From: Chromera velia
Taxonomy: Eukaryota > Sar > Chromeraceae
NCBI GenBank assembly: GCA_018398765.1
Contig: JAHBMJ010001794.1
Location: 1 to 26,013, forward strand
Direction: 5' to 3'
Length of the DNA: 26,013 nucleotides
Shown here piece after piece: positions 10,439-20,132 of this stretch (the stretch's first letter is position 1; each line of letters opens with the position of its first letter). Made by a program: the position numbers and the translations under genes. The notes below the pieces were generated by a model. The model saw only the letters and a program-made list of their open reading frames with translations. It was not told where the DNA came from and did no database searches.

Positions 10439-10632
10439 TTGCTAGTCTGTCGGTCGGCCGGTCTGTCTGTCTGGCTATCTGTCTGTCTGTTTGCTAGTCT
10501 GTCGGTCTGTCTATCTGTTTGTGTAACTGTCTGACTGTCTATCTGTTTGCTAGTCTGTCGGTCGGTCGGTCGGTCTGTCTGTCTGTCTGTCTATTAGCTA
10601 GTCTGTCTGTTTGTTTGTCTGTCTGTCTATCT
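9871..10632. repeat. (CT)n, T-tract and long TCTG array
   Basis: A CT run (about 9868-9888) and a T homopolymer (about 9889-9901) lead into about 730 bases of TCTG/GTCT repeat. The array is interrupted at irregular intervals (roughly 50-120 bases) by a longer motif close to TTGCTAGTCTGTCGGTC, seen near 10031, 10112, 10168, 10251, 10320, 10440, 10491, 10548 and 10597. This gives a higher-order structure. GTGTGACTGTCTGACTG also recurs. Cys/Leu/Ser/Val frames through it are repeat artefacts. Confidence 0.93.
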
Positions 10633-10721
10633 CTGTCTCTATCTCTTTTTCTTTTGCTCTCTCTCGTTCTCTTTCCCACTTTCCTCTCCCTCGTATCTTT
10701 CTCTATTCTTTTATGTAATCT

Positions 10722-10880
10722 TTTTTTTTCCTCTTTCTGGGTGCCTGTGTGCGTGTATTTATCGTTTTTCAAATTATCCCACTTGTCTTTCTGTCTATAC
10801 TTTATTTCTGTATGTTAGGCTCCTCGTCCGTCTCCCTTCTCTCTAGTGCTTCTCTCTCTCCCTCCCTCCTCCCCTCTTTC
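10722..10880. repeat. Right flank copy beside the TCTG array
   Basis: Counterpart of 9741-9870: TGTCTTTCTGTCTATACTT at about 10783-10802, followed by TTTCTGTATGTTAGG, CCGTCTCCCTTCT and CTCCCTCCCTCC. The downstream part is pyrimidine-rich, so the true right boundary is unclear. Confidence 0.6.
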
Positions 10881-11330
10881 CTTCCGTTGGTTCTAGCCCA
10901 TGCTCGATCTCCTCATCATTGTTACTCGTTGCCTGCATACAGAAATATATTTTCATTCCCTTATCATTTTGCTTACCGCTCTTTTCACCTTTGCTTCTGT
11001 ATGTTGCCGCGTTCGGTGTCTATTTCTGCTAATCTTCTCTCCTGGTTCCCTTTTTTCCCCCTTCATTTCTATCCTTCTTCCACTCTTTTTCTTTTTTTCT
11101 TTTTATACGCCTTCTCCTTCTCCATTATTCTCTCTCTTTCCCCCTCTCTCCGGCCTCTTTTTTCCTTCAAATGGTCTGTGTTTTCTTTTATCCGTCTTCA
11201 ATGACCATCCTTATTTCTCCTTTCTGGGGTTCCCTACCAAGAGCAGGCTGAGAACCCCCCCTCAGATGGGGACAAAAACGTTTGGTCAGTAGATCGACCA
11301 GAGGGACAGGGATATAAGGAGATCAAATTG
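10881..11330. other. Pyrimidine-rich intergenic DNA, no gene seen
   Basis: Strongly T/C-rich on the plus strand (CTTTTTCTTTTTTTCTTT, CTCTCTCTTTCCCC). The long open frames here come from the missing purines and have no family character. By analogy with introns in this window, a transcribed plus strand is possible but unproven. Confidence 0.5.
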
Positions 11331-13400
11331 AATTTCATAATGTGTATACTTCCTTTCTCTCTTGTTATGTTTATGTTTGATGAATATCCGGCCTCTCCCT
11401 CTCCCTTTAAACCCCACAACCTGTCATCATTCTTCCACTGTCACCTCAGTGCTGTCGCCTCGTTGGCTGAGAGGTGGGGTCTCTTGGCTATGGTGCCCAG
11501 GACAAGAGAAGAGGTGAGATCTGTTCTTTCTCCCCCCTCTGTACTGTTCCTCTACTGATGAGACGTTGAACAAGGTTCCACTGTTTTCTATTAAAAGCCG
11601 CAAAGAGGGGAGTCTGATTTGGATGCAGCATCAGATTGGCCTTGACAACCTTGTTGCACCCCCCAGATCCTCCCTAGGATCCTCCCCTCCCCGCCCCCCC
11701 ACCCCTCAGCCTGGTTGTTGACTGAGTCTTCGCATACAAGCCACATATTCACAAGATCGAACACTGTCAGGACAGCCCCAGCCGGGGAACATTCACAGAA
11801 CAAAGAAGTAGTTCCTATATTGTTTGGTGTTCTGCACTCCACTTTGGAAATACAGGAAAAACCAGGGAGAGCCGAAAAGAGGACCGCAAAGCAGCAAAGG
11901 AAGAGGCAGAGAAAGAAAGAAGCTAAACACCAAGCACAGTTGTATGCAATCAGACAAACTCGAACGGGGGATTACCAGACGACCCTCGGTGGTTCCCCTC
12001 AGAAGGTAGCTGTGCAGACGCAGGGGGAGAGCGTTTGCGTGCACACGGGTTTATGTAGGGGATCTACAGTGCAGGACGAGATGGGAAGAGCAGCTGTCCT
12101 TCAAGGCTGTAAAGAGAGGAAGGAGACGCGAAAAGAGTGGAAGAAGCAAGAGACGCAGAGAGCTGAAATCAAAACGATCATTCAACAGGAGCAGACAGAG
12201 GTGAGGGGTTTTAGCAATTAGTCAATGCCTCGCCTTAGAGAACCTTTACCAGCTTCGGAGACCGCTCCTTATAGATTTGGCTTCATTCGCCTCCGTGGAT
12301 GTGTTGAAATGGGAGGTGTGCGAGAAACAAGGGGGCTTGGGAGTTCCACGCCCCTGCTGAGAAGCGTTACCCCGCCAAGAAGAATCAGCAGCATCCATCA
12401 ATCCGATCAAGAGCATACACCGAACAGACAGTACGAGGGGTATAGAGTGGAAGAATTGCCTCCGTCTGTCTAGGCACTTTTCCAGGAATCTTGGGTACGA
12501 TATGCAATGGGAATGCCCATTTACAGAGCAAGAGAGTAAGCAGAAGGCATCATGCAGGGAAGAGACAATTGATGGGGGTGCAACATAGTAAGTAATCATG
12601 CAGGCATGGAGACGGCGTGTGTCTCTGTTCAGTCTTGTTGCACGACTGTCCGATCTCGTCCGTTTGCATTCGTTCTTTTCGTTTGAACAGTCGTCTTGGC
12701 CTGTTTGTCTACCCTGGGGGATCAAATTCTCGCAGTGCTTATCGTTTAGTTTGATAAGGGAATATCTGTCTGCGCTCGGCAGGAATTTTTTTTTTTTTGT
12801 GATCGTTTCAATCGTTGCGTGCCTTTGCTCAGCCGCGGGGCGTGGTGTTGGAGGAAGGGGGGCATAGTGTGGGTGAGGAAGGAAGGGAGGAGACGGAAGC
12901 AGGTGGCATGCAGTAAGGAGACAGAGCAAAGAGAGGAAGAGAAGAAGAGCTAACAGTGAGTGACGGCCAGAAAGGGAAGACTCTGTTTGTACAGCATGAC
13001 GGCTGGAATAAGGCAGACATTCAGATCGATCAGAAAAAGAGAGAGCAAGAGTTGAAGTAGGCAGAGGTAGCTGTATTGGCTACAGATTAACCAATCAGAG
13101 AAACAGTTCATCTCATGTGCTGCTGCATTCCAGGTTCAACTCCTGTGAACGATTCTTCATCCCGCTTTTCGTATGAGAAAAGAGAGCCTGCTTTGCAGTC
13201 AGTCGTCATAAGCCTAATCAGCAGCAAAGGCTGGAAGAAGGAGAACATGACTTGAGGTGACTTGCATAGATTTGAGACCGTTCTGTATGGACCGCGCCTT
13301 TTTGAGATCAAATTGCCTCATGCTGATGAAGTGGCGGGACGCCACTCTAGAGGGAGGGGGCACCTAGCGTTGTGAAGGTCTGACAAGCAGTTGTGTCAGG
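11331..13400. other. Intergenic; weak exon-like segments only
   Basis: No gene can be built. Exon-like pieces on the plus strand are 11450-11513 (pyrimidine tract and CAG before, GAG|GTGAGA after, frame AVASLAERWGLLAMVPRTRE) and a Lys/Glu/Arg-rich open frame about 11741-12201 ending CAGACAGAG|GTGAGG. I could not connect them in phase to a start, stop or recognisable protein. A T homopolymer lies at about 12786-12799. The segment may also include the 3' untranslated region of the minus-strand gene starting at 19263. Confidence 0.4.
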
Positions 13401-14107
13401 ATGAAATGAAGTACACACGCATAACGTGCGTAGGGCACATGCATGCATGCATGCCGGGAATTAATTGTGCAGCATGCAGTCTCTATGAAGACATCCGTTG
13501 TTTGTCTTACAGAACAGAGATAGCAGAATTACCCATGCATAACAGAACCTTTATCCGTATGTAGGAGCTGATCCCAGCTACGAGTAGCTGAGGGCCTACA
13601 TCCCTACGTCAGCTAGGTTGTGAGTTCAGTCATTTTTTTAAAAAAGTTTTATAACAAAAAAATATGGTAGTGTTTTTATATGCTGTGCATGTTGTTGCAT
13701 CACTATATTGATGAAAGTGGGGTGATAAGAGTTTAATTCGTTACCACTTTACGGTTACTAAGTTAAAGTTCGTAAAAGTTCCAAAGCTTCGGTAATGGTT
13801 ATCCAAATTTTTATAAAATGTTAAGGTTCTAACTCATTTCTAAATCCGAAGTTTTTACCCGGTTCTGTCTCTGAATTGCTAGCTGAATTCCTATCTGCGA
13901 CTCGATCGACAAAATAATATACAATTTCAATATATACTGGTGAGAGACTCCGTCGTTTTGACAAATCGTGTAAGCCATACATTTACTAGTACATTTACGT
14001 ACAGATCGATTTCAAAGAGTTTTAATTCTTCAAAAAACATTGATTTCTTTGTGTGCGTATTATCATTTATGAGTCTCACGCTTAGTCTTGCGCCTCAATC
14101 CTTGTAA
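13401..14107. other. AT-rich intergenic island with a large hairpin
   Basis: It holds overlapping TGCATGCA octamers at 13440-13451 in a CATGC run, then a stem-loop at 13559-13601, then AT-rich DNA (13620-14060) without a gene. The hairpin has an outer stem ATGTAGG/CCTACAT (13559-13565 with 13595-13601). Its inner stem is CAGCTAC/GTAGCTG with a two-base GA loop (13575-13581 with 13584-13590), plus CC/GG pairs next to a bulged A. Downstream CCTACGTCAGCTAGG repeats parts of it. No RNA family is recognised. Confidence 0.55.
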
Positions 14108-14941
14108 TCACATATGAATCTTTTGGAAACATTCCAAGAACTCTGTTAGGGTGGCTTTGTCGCAATTCTCTTGTAACTTCATGACAGCAAGTTTTATCTG
14201 AGGCTTCTGTGATAAAGGGACGAGACCCCGTAAGCAGTGAGAGCACAAGAGTCGGATCACAGAGGCCATTCTCCCCTCGGTCCCCTTCCCGCCAGCAGCT
14301 GTCTCTCCACTCTTGGCTTCGTCTCTCTCGTCGCAACTAGCAAGGGCGGTTAGGGTTTTCAGTGCGAGGCCAGGGGGCAGGTTGTGGATCCGCATGTTCA
14401 ATTGCTCCTCCAAAGGCTGGCGGGTGGCGGCAGTGGTCTCTGCTCTCTTCTGCCGGTCTTCCAGCTGAGCGTGTGCTGACATCTGACACACATACGAGAG
14501 TATATATATGCAGACACACACGAAACATGCACACAAAAGAAGACGTTCATGGAAAGCCGGGGTGTATCGATGAAGCCTGAAAGAACAAAAGAGGCAGCAA
14601 GGGAAATTGGAAAAGAGAGAATGATTTCTTGGCTAAGGGTGTCAAAGCCAGAAGTGAACTTGAGAGTCAAGTCAGAGCAGAACAACGACCAAGAAGATCA
14701 GACAGCCACACGGCAAGCAGAGAGGCAGATTGGGAACAAGGGAAAGCGGAAGAAACAGAGGGATACATGCAGGTGAGGGCAGCTGTGCAGAGGGGCTCGC
14801 TGAAGAGCAAATTGGTTGGGTCAACAGAGGGGAGAAAAGGTAGAAACGGACGAACGAACGAAAGGAAGGAGGGCAGCAAGGACGGAAAGCAAGGAGGGCG
14901 TGCAGAAAGAAAGAAAGAAAGAAAGAGAAACGAAGGAAGAG

Positions 14942-14976
<35 letters not shown>

Positions 14977-14991
14977 GAAACGAAGGAAGAG

Positions 14992-15022
<31 letters not shown>

Positions 15023-15030
15023 GAAACGAA

Positions 15031-15061
<31 letters not shown>

Positions 15062-18000
15062 GGAAAAGAGGGAAAGGAAAGAGTTTGGTGACGGACTTAC
15101 GAACTCACCAGATCGAGAAGGCATTCAGCTGTCTGCGCTGTCGCCCCAGAGAATTGATCTTCCGGCTTCCGACGTCCTTCCTCTCTCTTCCCTCCTTCCC
15201 TCAGACACGCCCCTTCTCTGATCTGACAGAGAAGCACAAAAAGCTCGCAGACGGCCCTGAAAGACAGAAGATTGCTTCTCTCACTCTCCCCCTCCCACAA
15301 CGACCCTACTGTCCGCCCACTACCATTCCTGTCTCTGCTACTGCACGGAAGAGGAAGAGCCCCCCTCTCCCTGTCGCTGGATGTGGGTGTCGACCCTCCA
15401 AGGACAGAGAGGTCCCTTGCCGCCCTCCTGCTCACACCCTCGACAGCAGCCAGTGCAAAACGGAGAACCTCAGGCCTTTCCGTCTCCCTCTTCACATGCC
15501 CCCCCACTTCTCTAGAAGCAAATTTTAAACCGCCCACCAGGATCTGAACCTCCACCGTCCCCCCACTCAAATCCGTTCTAACCGAACCTGACTCTCTACT
15601 CCATCCCTCTCCTCTTCCTGCTTCTCTGGGTAGTTTCCATCTTTCCTCAAAGTTCTCAGCGCACCGACTCAACAACACGCTTGCGGCTGTACAGAGCCGG
15701 CCTTCCTCTAATGAGAGGCCCCCCCGAGTGCTAGTGCTAGAGGAGGGTACGCAGAGAAGCTCAAGGTCTTGAAGCGAGAGCAGGAGTCGGACTCCTGATA
15801 GAAGGGGGTCAGGTTCCATTGCTGTGGATGGCAGATGAGGAGGGAGGGATACTGTTCCCCTTCTGCTGCGATTTGGTAGCCTCACCCCCTGTCCCTGCTG
15901 CTGTGTTTTGAAGACTAAAGAACCTGCGGCATCCCCTTCTCTGGACAGATGATCAATCTCGTAGTATCCGCTTTCTCTCTCTCTCGCCTTTCCGTGCTCT
16001 GCTGCCCCGGGTTTCCTTGACCACTGACTCTTCAAGGAGTCCGACACGGAGGCCGTCAGGGACACACAAGGATCCAGAAGGCGCAAGCTGACCTGAGTGA
16101 ATGGGGTGGGCGCGGGAGGGGAGGGGAGAGAGGATGCAGACAGACGAATTGATTGATGGGAACATGGAAACAGAAATCCGACAAGTTCATGCAGCAAGGC
16201 AGAGCAATCATGAGAAGCATGCGACCACTGCTCCTTGCAGAGAATTTGGTAGTGAAAATTGCAGCAGCGCGGGACCAAGCAACACAGGTCGAAACAATTG
16301 CGGGCATAGAACAATCAAGACACTGCAGCAATAAACCAAATAATTATGGAGGGACGGAAGACTCAAGAGGAAATAAAATTGAAGGATCAAACGCGAAAAT
16401 TCCTCTGCCTCCTTTGTTTGTGCCATCGCTCTGCACTTTCCTTCGATCCAATCGCCTGTGCCGCTTGCCTTACTCACTTGTTTCGACATGAAGAGCAAGT
16501 GTATGTTTCTTTCATCTTTTCATGTTCTGAACGGGTTGACGCAAACCTCTCTTCAACGAACACTCTTCTCTTCTAACAACGCCTACTTATTTCAGAGAAG
16601 CGGCACGGCTGACCTTCGCCATCGCCTCACAAAGCATCGCCGCCTCCAGATGTCCCAAAAGGCCCAACGACGGCTCCAGGACTCGCAGCAAGGCCTGCAA
16701 ACAGAACAGAAGAGAAGAGAACAGAAGAGGGAAGGGAAATGGAATTAAGAGAAGAGGAGAAGAGACCGCCAACTTCTTCTGAAAAGGGGAAGTAAAGCGG
16801 TCCTGCAGTGAATACGACGGGCAACCACAGAGAGTAGAGAACACAAAAAGAATGGTAAAGCGAAAGAAGAAACCACCGAAAGGGCCATCCCTCCCTCCCA
16901 CCGTCCCTCCCTCTCATGCAGTCTGTCTTCCTCTTCCTCAGCCAACTCACCCCCACGGCCTCCTTGCCCCTCTCTGCTGCCCACACAAAACGGCAGATTC
17001 GGACTAGATGTTCCGGGGCCATCATTCTCAAGTTCATCTTTCCTCCCCCGAATTGTCTTTTAATTGACCGTCCCCCTCCTTTCTCGACCAAGCTTGAATT
17101 CTCCTTCTCCTTCTCATTCTCCGGACACGCACTGTCAGAAACCGCAGCCGCGAGGGAATTCAACCAGGCCGAGACCACTAGGGCGGTCTCCCTTCTGCCC
17201 TCTTTCCTCTTGACCTCTTTCAAACAGTCACTGTCCCCTTTCCCCTCCCACTCTACAGACAGCTCATCTGACTGCATACTCTCTCCTCCCACCCGATTCA
17301 CAGCCCCCACGGCCAAGGCCAGCTCCTGGCCCTTCCAATGGGACCACGCGAGAGGGAACGCTCTTCTCTCCTCTCGACGAGCAGAAAAAGGGGAAGAAAC
17401 CCTTCGATCCTTCTCTTCATCCATGAACAGAGAGGCTTTAAATCCGCCCCCTGCTCTGCGCCCCCCGTCCGACGACGCCAGGGGCACCGCATCGTCGAGG
17501 GAGCGCAGGAGCATGGATCTGAAAGCAGACCCCGAGACGATGTCCGCACCCGAACCGCGAGCACACAGAGTGGGGCGGCGTCGGGCAATCAACGAAAGCA
17601 GAAGAGCGACGTGTTGGGGGTCTGAAAAACGAGGCCCGACCTCTGCGATTCGTGAGGACCATGCAACAAGAAGGGAGTCGAGGACCCAGAGGAGGGGGCG
17701 CTCTGGGACTGAGTCAAGGGGAGTGCTGCTGTTGTCATTTTGGGCTTCTTCGGATGGCAACGCAGTCGAGGGCTGTCCGGGGTTTACGTCTGCTTTTCTT
17801 GCTTTTTGTTCTGTCGGATCTTGAATGAGAAAGGGGGTTTCTTCTTGCATGGGGGGAACTCTTTCTGCAATTCTGTGGAGGTGGTGTAGGACCACTGAGA
17901 GGTGAGAAGGCTCGAGTTGCCACACACACTCGTGCAGTCTTCGTACGACTGCAGACAGGAGAGGGCGGCCTTCCTGAAGAACATCAAGAGAAGAACGATG

Positions 18001-19263
18001 CGGGCGGTTCTTTTGTTGGCTTAGGGTTACTGCAGTGTGTTTGGTTTGTTGTTCTTGAAGCCGTGCTGTTTCTGCGAGACGGTGAAAGCTGTCCACGACT
18101 GATGCAAGGGAGTGTGGGTGCAGGGAGTTTACACGAGGGCCTAAAAAGGGGAAAATGATGGAACAGACCAGGTCCTGAAAACTCGAGTGGCCCTCGAATT
18201 TCTCTTCGTCTGTTTCGAGCAGACGACAGAACATCCCCGTGGAGGCCGAAAGAATTTCCGCAAAATCCCGGGCGGAAAAGGGGGAGCGCATAGGACTTGG
18301 GAATTTGGGTGCATGTTTATTTTTGTTGCCTTTGCTGTTGCTCTGCAAGGGGAGCAGATGCCCCTTTATGATCGGATCTGTTCTTCGGGAGTTCCCTTCC
18401 TCTAACAGCCAGTCAGGTCCCCCGGCAGTAGACTCCACGTCCTCCTCCCACACACCCCTCTCTGTTCCTTTTCCCCCCCCTCCCCGTCTCTTCAAAGCCT
18501 CTCTCTCTTCTGCCTCTCTAGCACAACGAGTCTCCCAGTTGCTGTGCCGGAATCTAATCTCTTTGCAAACCACCCCGAAAAAGACTCGATCGGAAAACTC
18601 CAATTTCTCGAAGGAACTGAACGCTAGCGCTATGTCCATGGGGGTGCATTCTCGGATGGTGCTGGAGAGACGGACTGAAAGAACGTAGAGGAGGGGCGTA
18701 TCTCTGTATTGAATTTTGCTGAATGCATTCAGCAGATTTGCCACACCAAGAGGGGGCAAGATGGACGTCACCTCTCTTCTCTGTAGGATCGAACAGAGCT
18801 CCCCCATATCGGCAGAATTTAACTGACGCAAGCAGAGAAGGGACACAACAACTCTGCAGAGGGACCTTGGGTGCGTCTTCAGTGTCCTCAGCCCCTCTTT
18901 TTCTTTCAGACGCTTGAGGAGCGCCTGAGAGAGACGGCCCGAAGGGGTGGGGCCCAGGGATGCGAAGGAGGACGCCACAATGGACAGACCAGTGGCGTCA
19001 AAACTGTGAATGCTCTCGACTGCCCTGTGCTCAAAGAGACAGACAACTGCAGGGTCTGGTCGCTGTCCGTGGAGCTCTGCTCCTTTGGCGACTGCATTGA
19101 GGACTTTGCAGAAGTTTTTGGGCTTTGTGGAGGCGGGCGTGTTGCTGGTGAGAAAGTCTTCTGCCTGACGAGCGCTGAGCCTATTTGGCCTCTTCAGGAT
19201 GTCTGAGAAGACCTTCCAGCTTGCATGATCTGCAGCATGAGCGACAAGAGGAGCTGCAGACAT
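14108..19263 (-). CDS. Helical-repeat (HPR/OPR-like) protein, four exons, 1250 aa
   Basis: Exons: 19263-16951 (771 codons), 16694-16614 (27), 16092-15109 (328), 14482-14108 (125 with stop). All introns are GT-AG in phase 0. The ATG at 19263 opens the frame. About 36-residue helical repeats stand at residues 87-240: ATGLSIVASSFASLG, HPRSLCRVVVSLLCLRQLN, PPLGVANLLNAFSKIQYRD and TPMDIALAFSSFEKLEFSD. More follow, such as EPSHLSVVLHHLHRIAER and APEHLVRICRFVWAAERG, the last continuing smoothly into exon 2. This pattern resembles heptatricopeptide (HPR)/OPR/FASTK-like RNA-binding proteins that act on mitochondrial or plastid RNA, where they aid rRNA or mRNA stability. I see no clear C-terminal RAP domain. 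Polar, Ser/Arg/Glu-rich linkers separate repeats, and exon 3 is largely of this kind. A targeting peptide is not obvious, though residues 1-20 are low in acidic residues. Organellar role is inference; gene structure is well supported. Confidence 0.82.
14906..15063. repeat. GAAA minisatellite in intron 3 of the helical-repeat gene
   Basis: GAAA repeat with a longer unit: GAGAAACGAAGGAAGA recurs three times (about 14925, 14973, 15020), separated by (GAAA)n. It lies in the intron 14483-15108, so the sense strand reads TTTC. The repeat starts about 45 bases inside the donor at 15108. Open frames on both strands through it are repeat artefacts. Confidence 0.92.
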
Positions 19264-19583
19264 GAGGGACGCCCAGACTCACACACACCGGGACCAGGAA
19301 AAGTCAACAGAAGATCGGCCGTCTCCGTCTACATGCTGTAAGTGTTCTTACAAATACTGAGTTGCAGGGATATTCCGTCCGCATGCAAAATTAGAACAAG
19401 TGGGCATGGGCTGTCATGGAGGTCATCCATGGTCACCCTGCGTGCTTGCTGCTTCCAGGTGGCAAGTCATGGCAAGTCGATCTGGGGACGACCGTCGACT
19501 GATTTATTTCTCATCTTTGAGTTTGCCGACGGTCTCCGCATGTCTCCGCCCGTCTCCTTTGCTAACGTGCCCGCGCGCGTGCG

Positions 19584-19673
19584 AGTTTTTGCGCAGTGCA
19601 TGGTCCAAAACATGCAGAAAAAAAGTCGGACCAGTTTTTGCGCAGTGGTCCAAAACAGAAAAAAAGTCGGACC
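19584..19673. repeat. Two-copy tandem repeat differing by TGCA insertions
   Basis: Copy 1 (19584-19632, 49 bases) and copy 2 (19633-19673, 41 bases) are identical except for two four-base insertions in copy 1, each readable as TGCA: GCAG-TGCA-TGGTCC against GCAGTGGTCC, and AACA-TGCA-GAAA against AACAGAAA. Each copy starts AGTTTTTGCGCAGT and ends AAGTCGGACC. Confidence 0.95.
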
Positions 19674-19873
19674 CGCGTGCCGGATTTTGCAGCCGAGGCC
19701 CCCGCGCGAGGGCGCGGCCGCCGCCGCGGGCCCCCCCAGGGCCCCGGCCTAAACGTGCGGCGTTTGCATGCATGCATTTGCATGCAGCACGATCGAGTGC
19801 AACATGCACATGTGCATGCATATATATAGAAAAACTGCGAGCACGCAGTTGATAATTAATTAAAACTCTTTCG

Positions 19874-19893
19874 CTATATATATATATATATAT
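19874..19893. repeat. (TA)n dinucleotide run
   Basis: A run of TATATA of about 20 bases in the divergent intergenic region, about 240 bases upstream of the plus-strand start codon. It could contribute to an open promoter or be neutral. Confidence 0.9.
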
Positions 19894-20132
19894 GTATACT
19901 ACAACGTGTAGATCAGAAGAAGACTCGGCGTCTTCAACCTGATCTGACGCAGATTTGCAGTCTGCAAGGCGAGGCTGGGGAAAGAGGACACCAAGCTGAA
20001 AAGAGTCTTCCCTATCGGTCTGTCTAAACGATCAGTTGTTTGAACAACAGTTGGTGAGGTGGGGAGAGGCATCATTGTCATCCTGCATTCTTCTGTCCTA
20101 TCGGTAGTACATAGTTCTGTTGCATCGAGAGA

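Larger units (their letters stand above)
19264..20132. promoter_or_regulatory. Divergent intergenic region with four TGCATGCA octamers
   Basis: 870 bases separate the start codons of two divergent genes, so both promoters should lie here. Exact TGCATGCA octamers occur at 19765-19772, 19769-19776, 19779-19786 and 19813-19820, next to CATGCACATGTGCATGC. This octamer is the established DNA target of the Plasmodium AP2 factor PF14_0633; use by this organism is inference. A GC-rich block (19674-19750), TTAATTAA-like sequence (about 19853-19863) and a (TA)n run follow. Transcription starts cannot be placed. Confidence 0.5.

Noticed and set aside
9900-10632. TCTG array considered as a CRISPR-like repeat-spacer structure
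   Set aside because: The spacing is irregular, the 'spacers' are themselves TCTG repeats, and the genome is eukaryotic.
11715-12221. 168-residue plus-strand open frame
   Set aside because: Composition follows a purine-rich strand; no family resemblance and no convincing linkage to other exons.
13133-13143. GGTTCAACTCC, a match to the RNA polymerase III B box
   Set aside because: No matching A box, cloverleaf or acceptor stem around it, so neither a tRNA nor a SINE can be supported.
14629-15528. 299-residue plus-strand open frame
   Set aside because: It crosses the intronic GAAA array and runs antisense to exon 3 of the helical-repeat gene.
16627-16950. Hydrophobic C-terminal tail read directly after exon 1 of the helical-repeat gene
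   Set aside because: A strong donor (GGG|GTGAGT) at 16950 and a phased exon restoring the helical repeat make it intron read-through.
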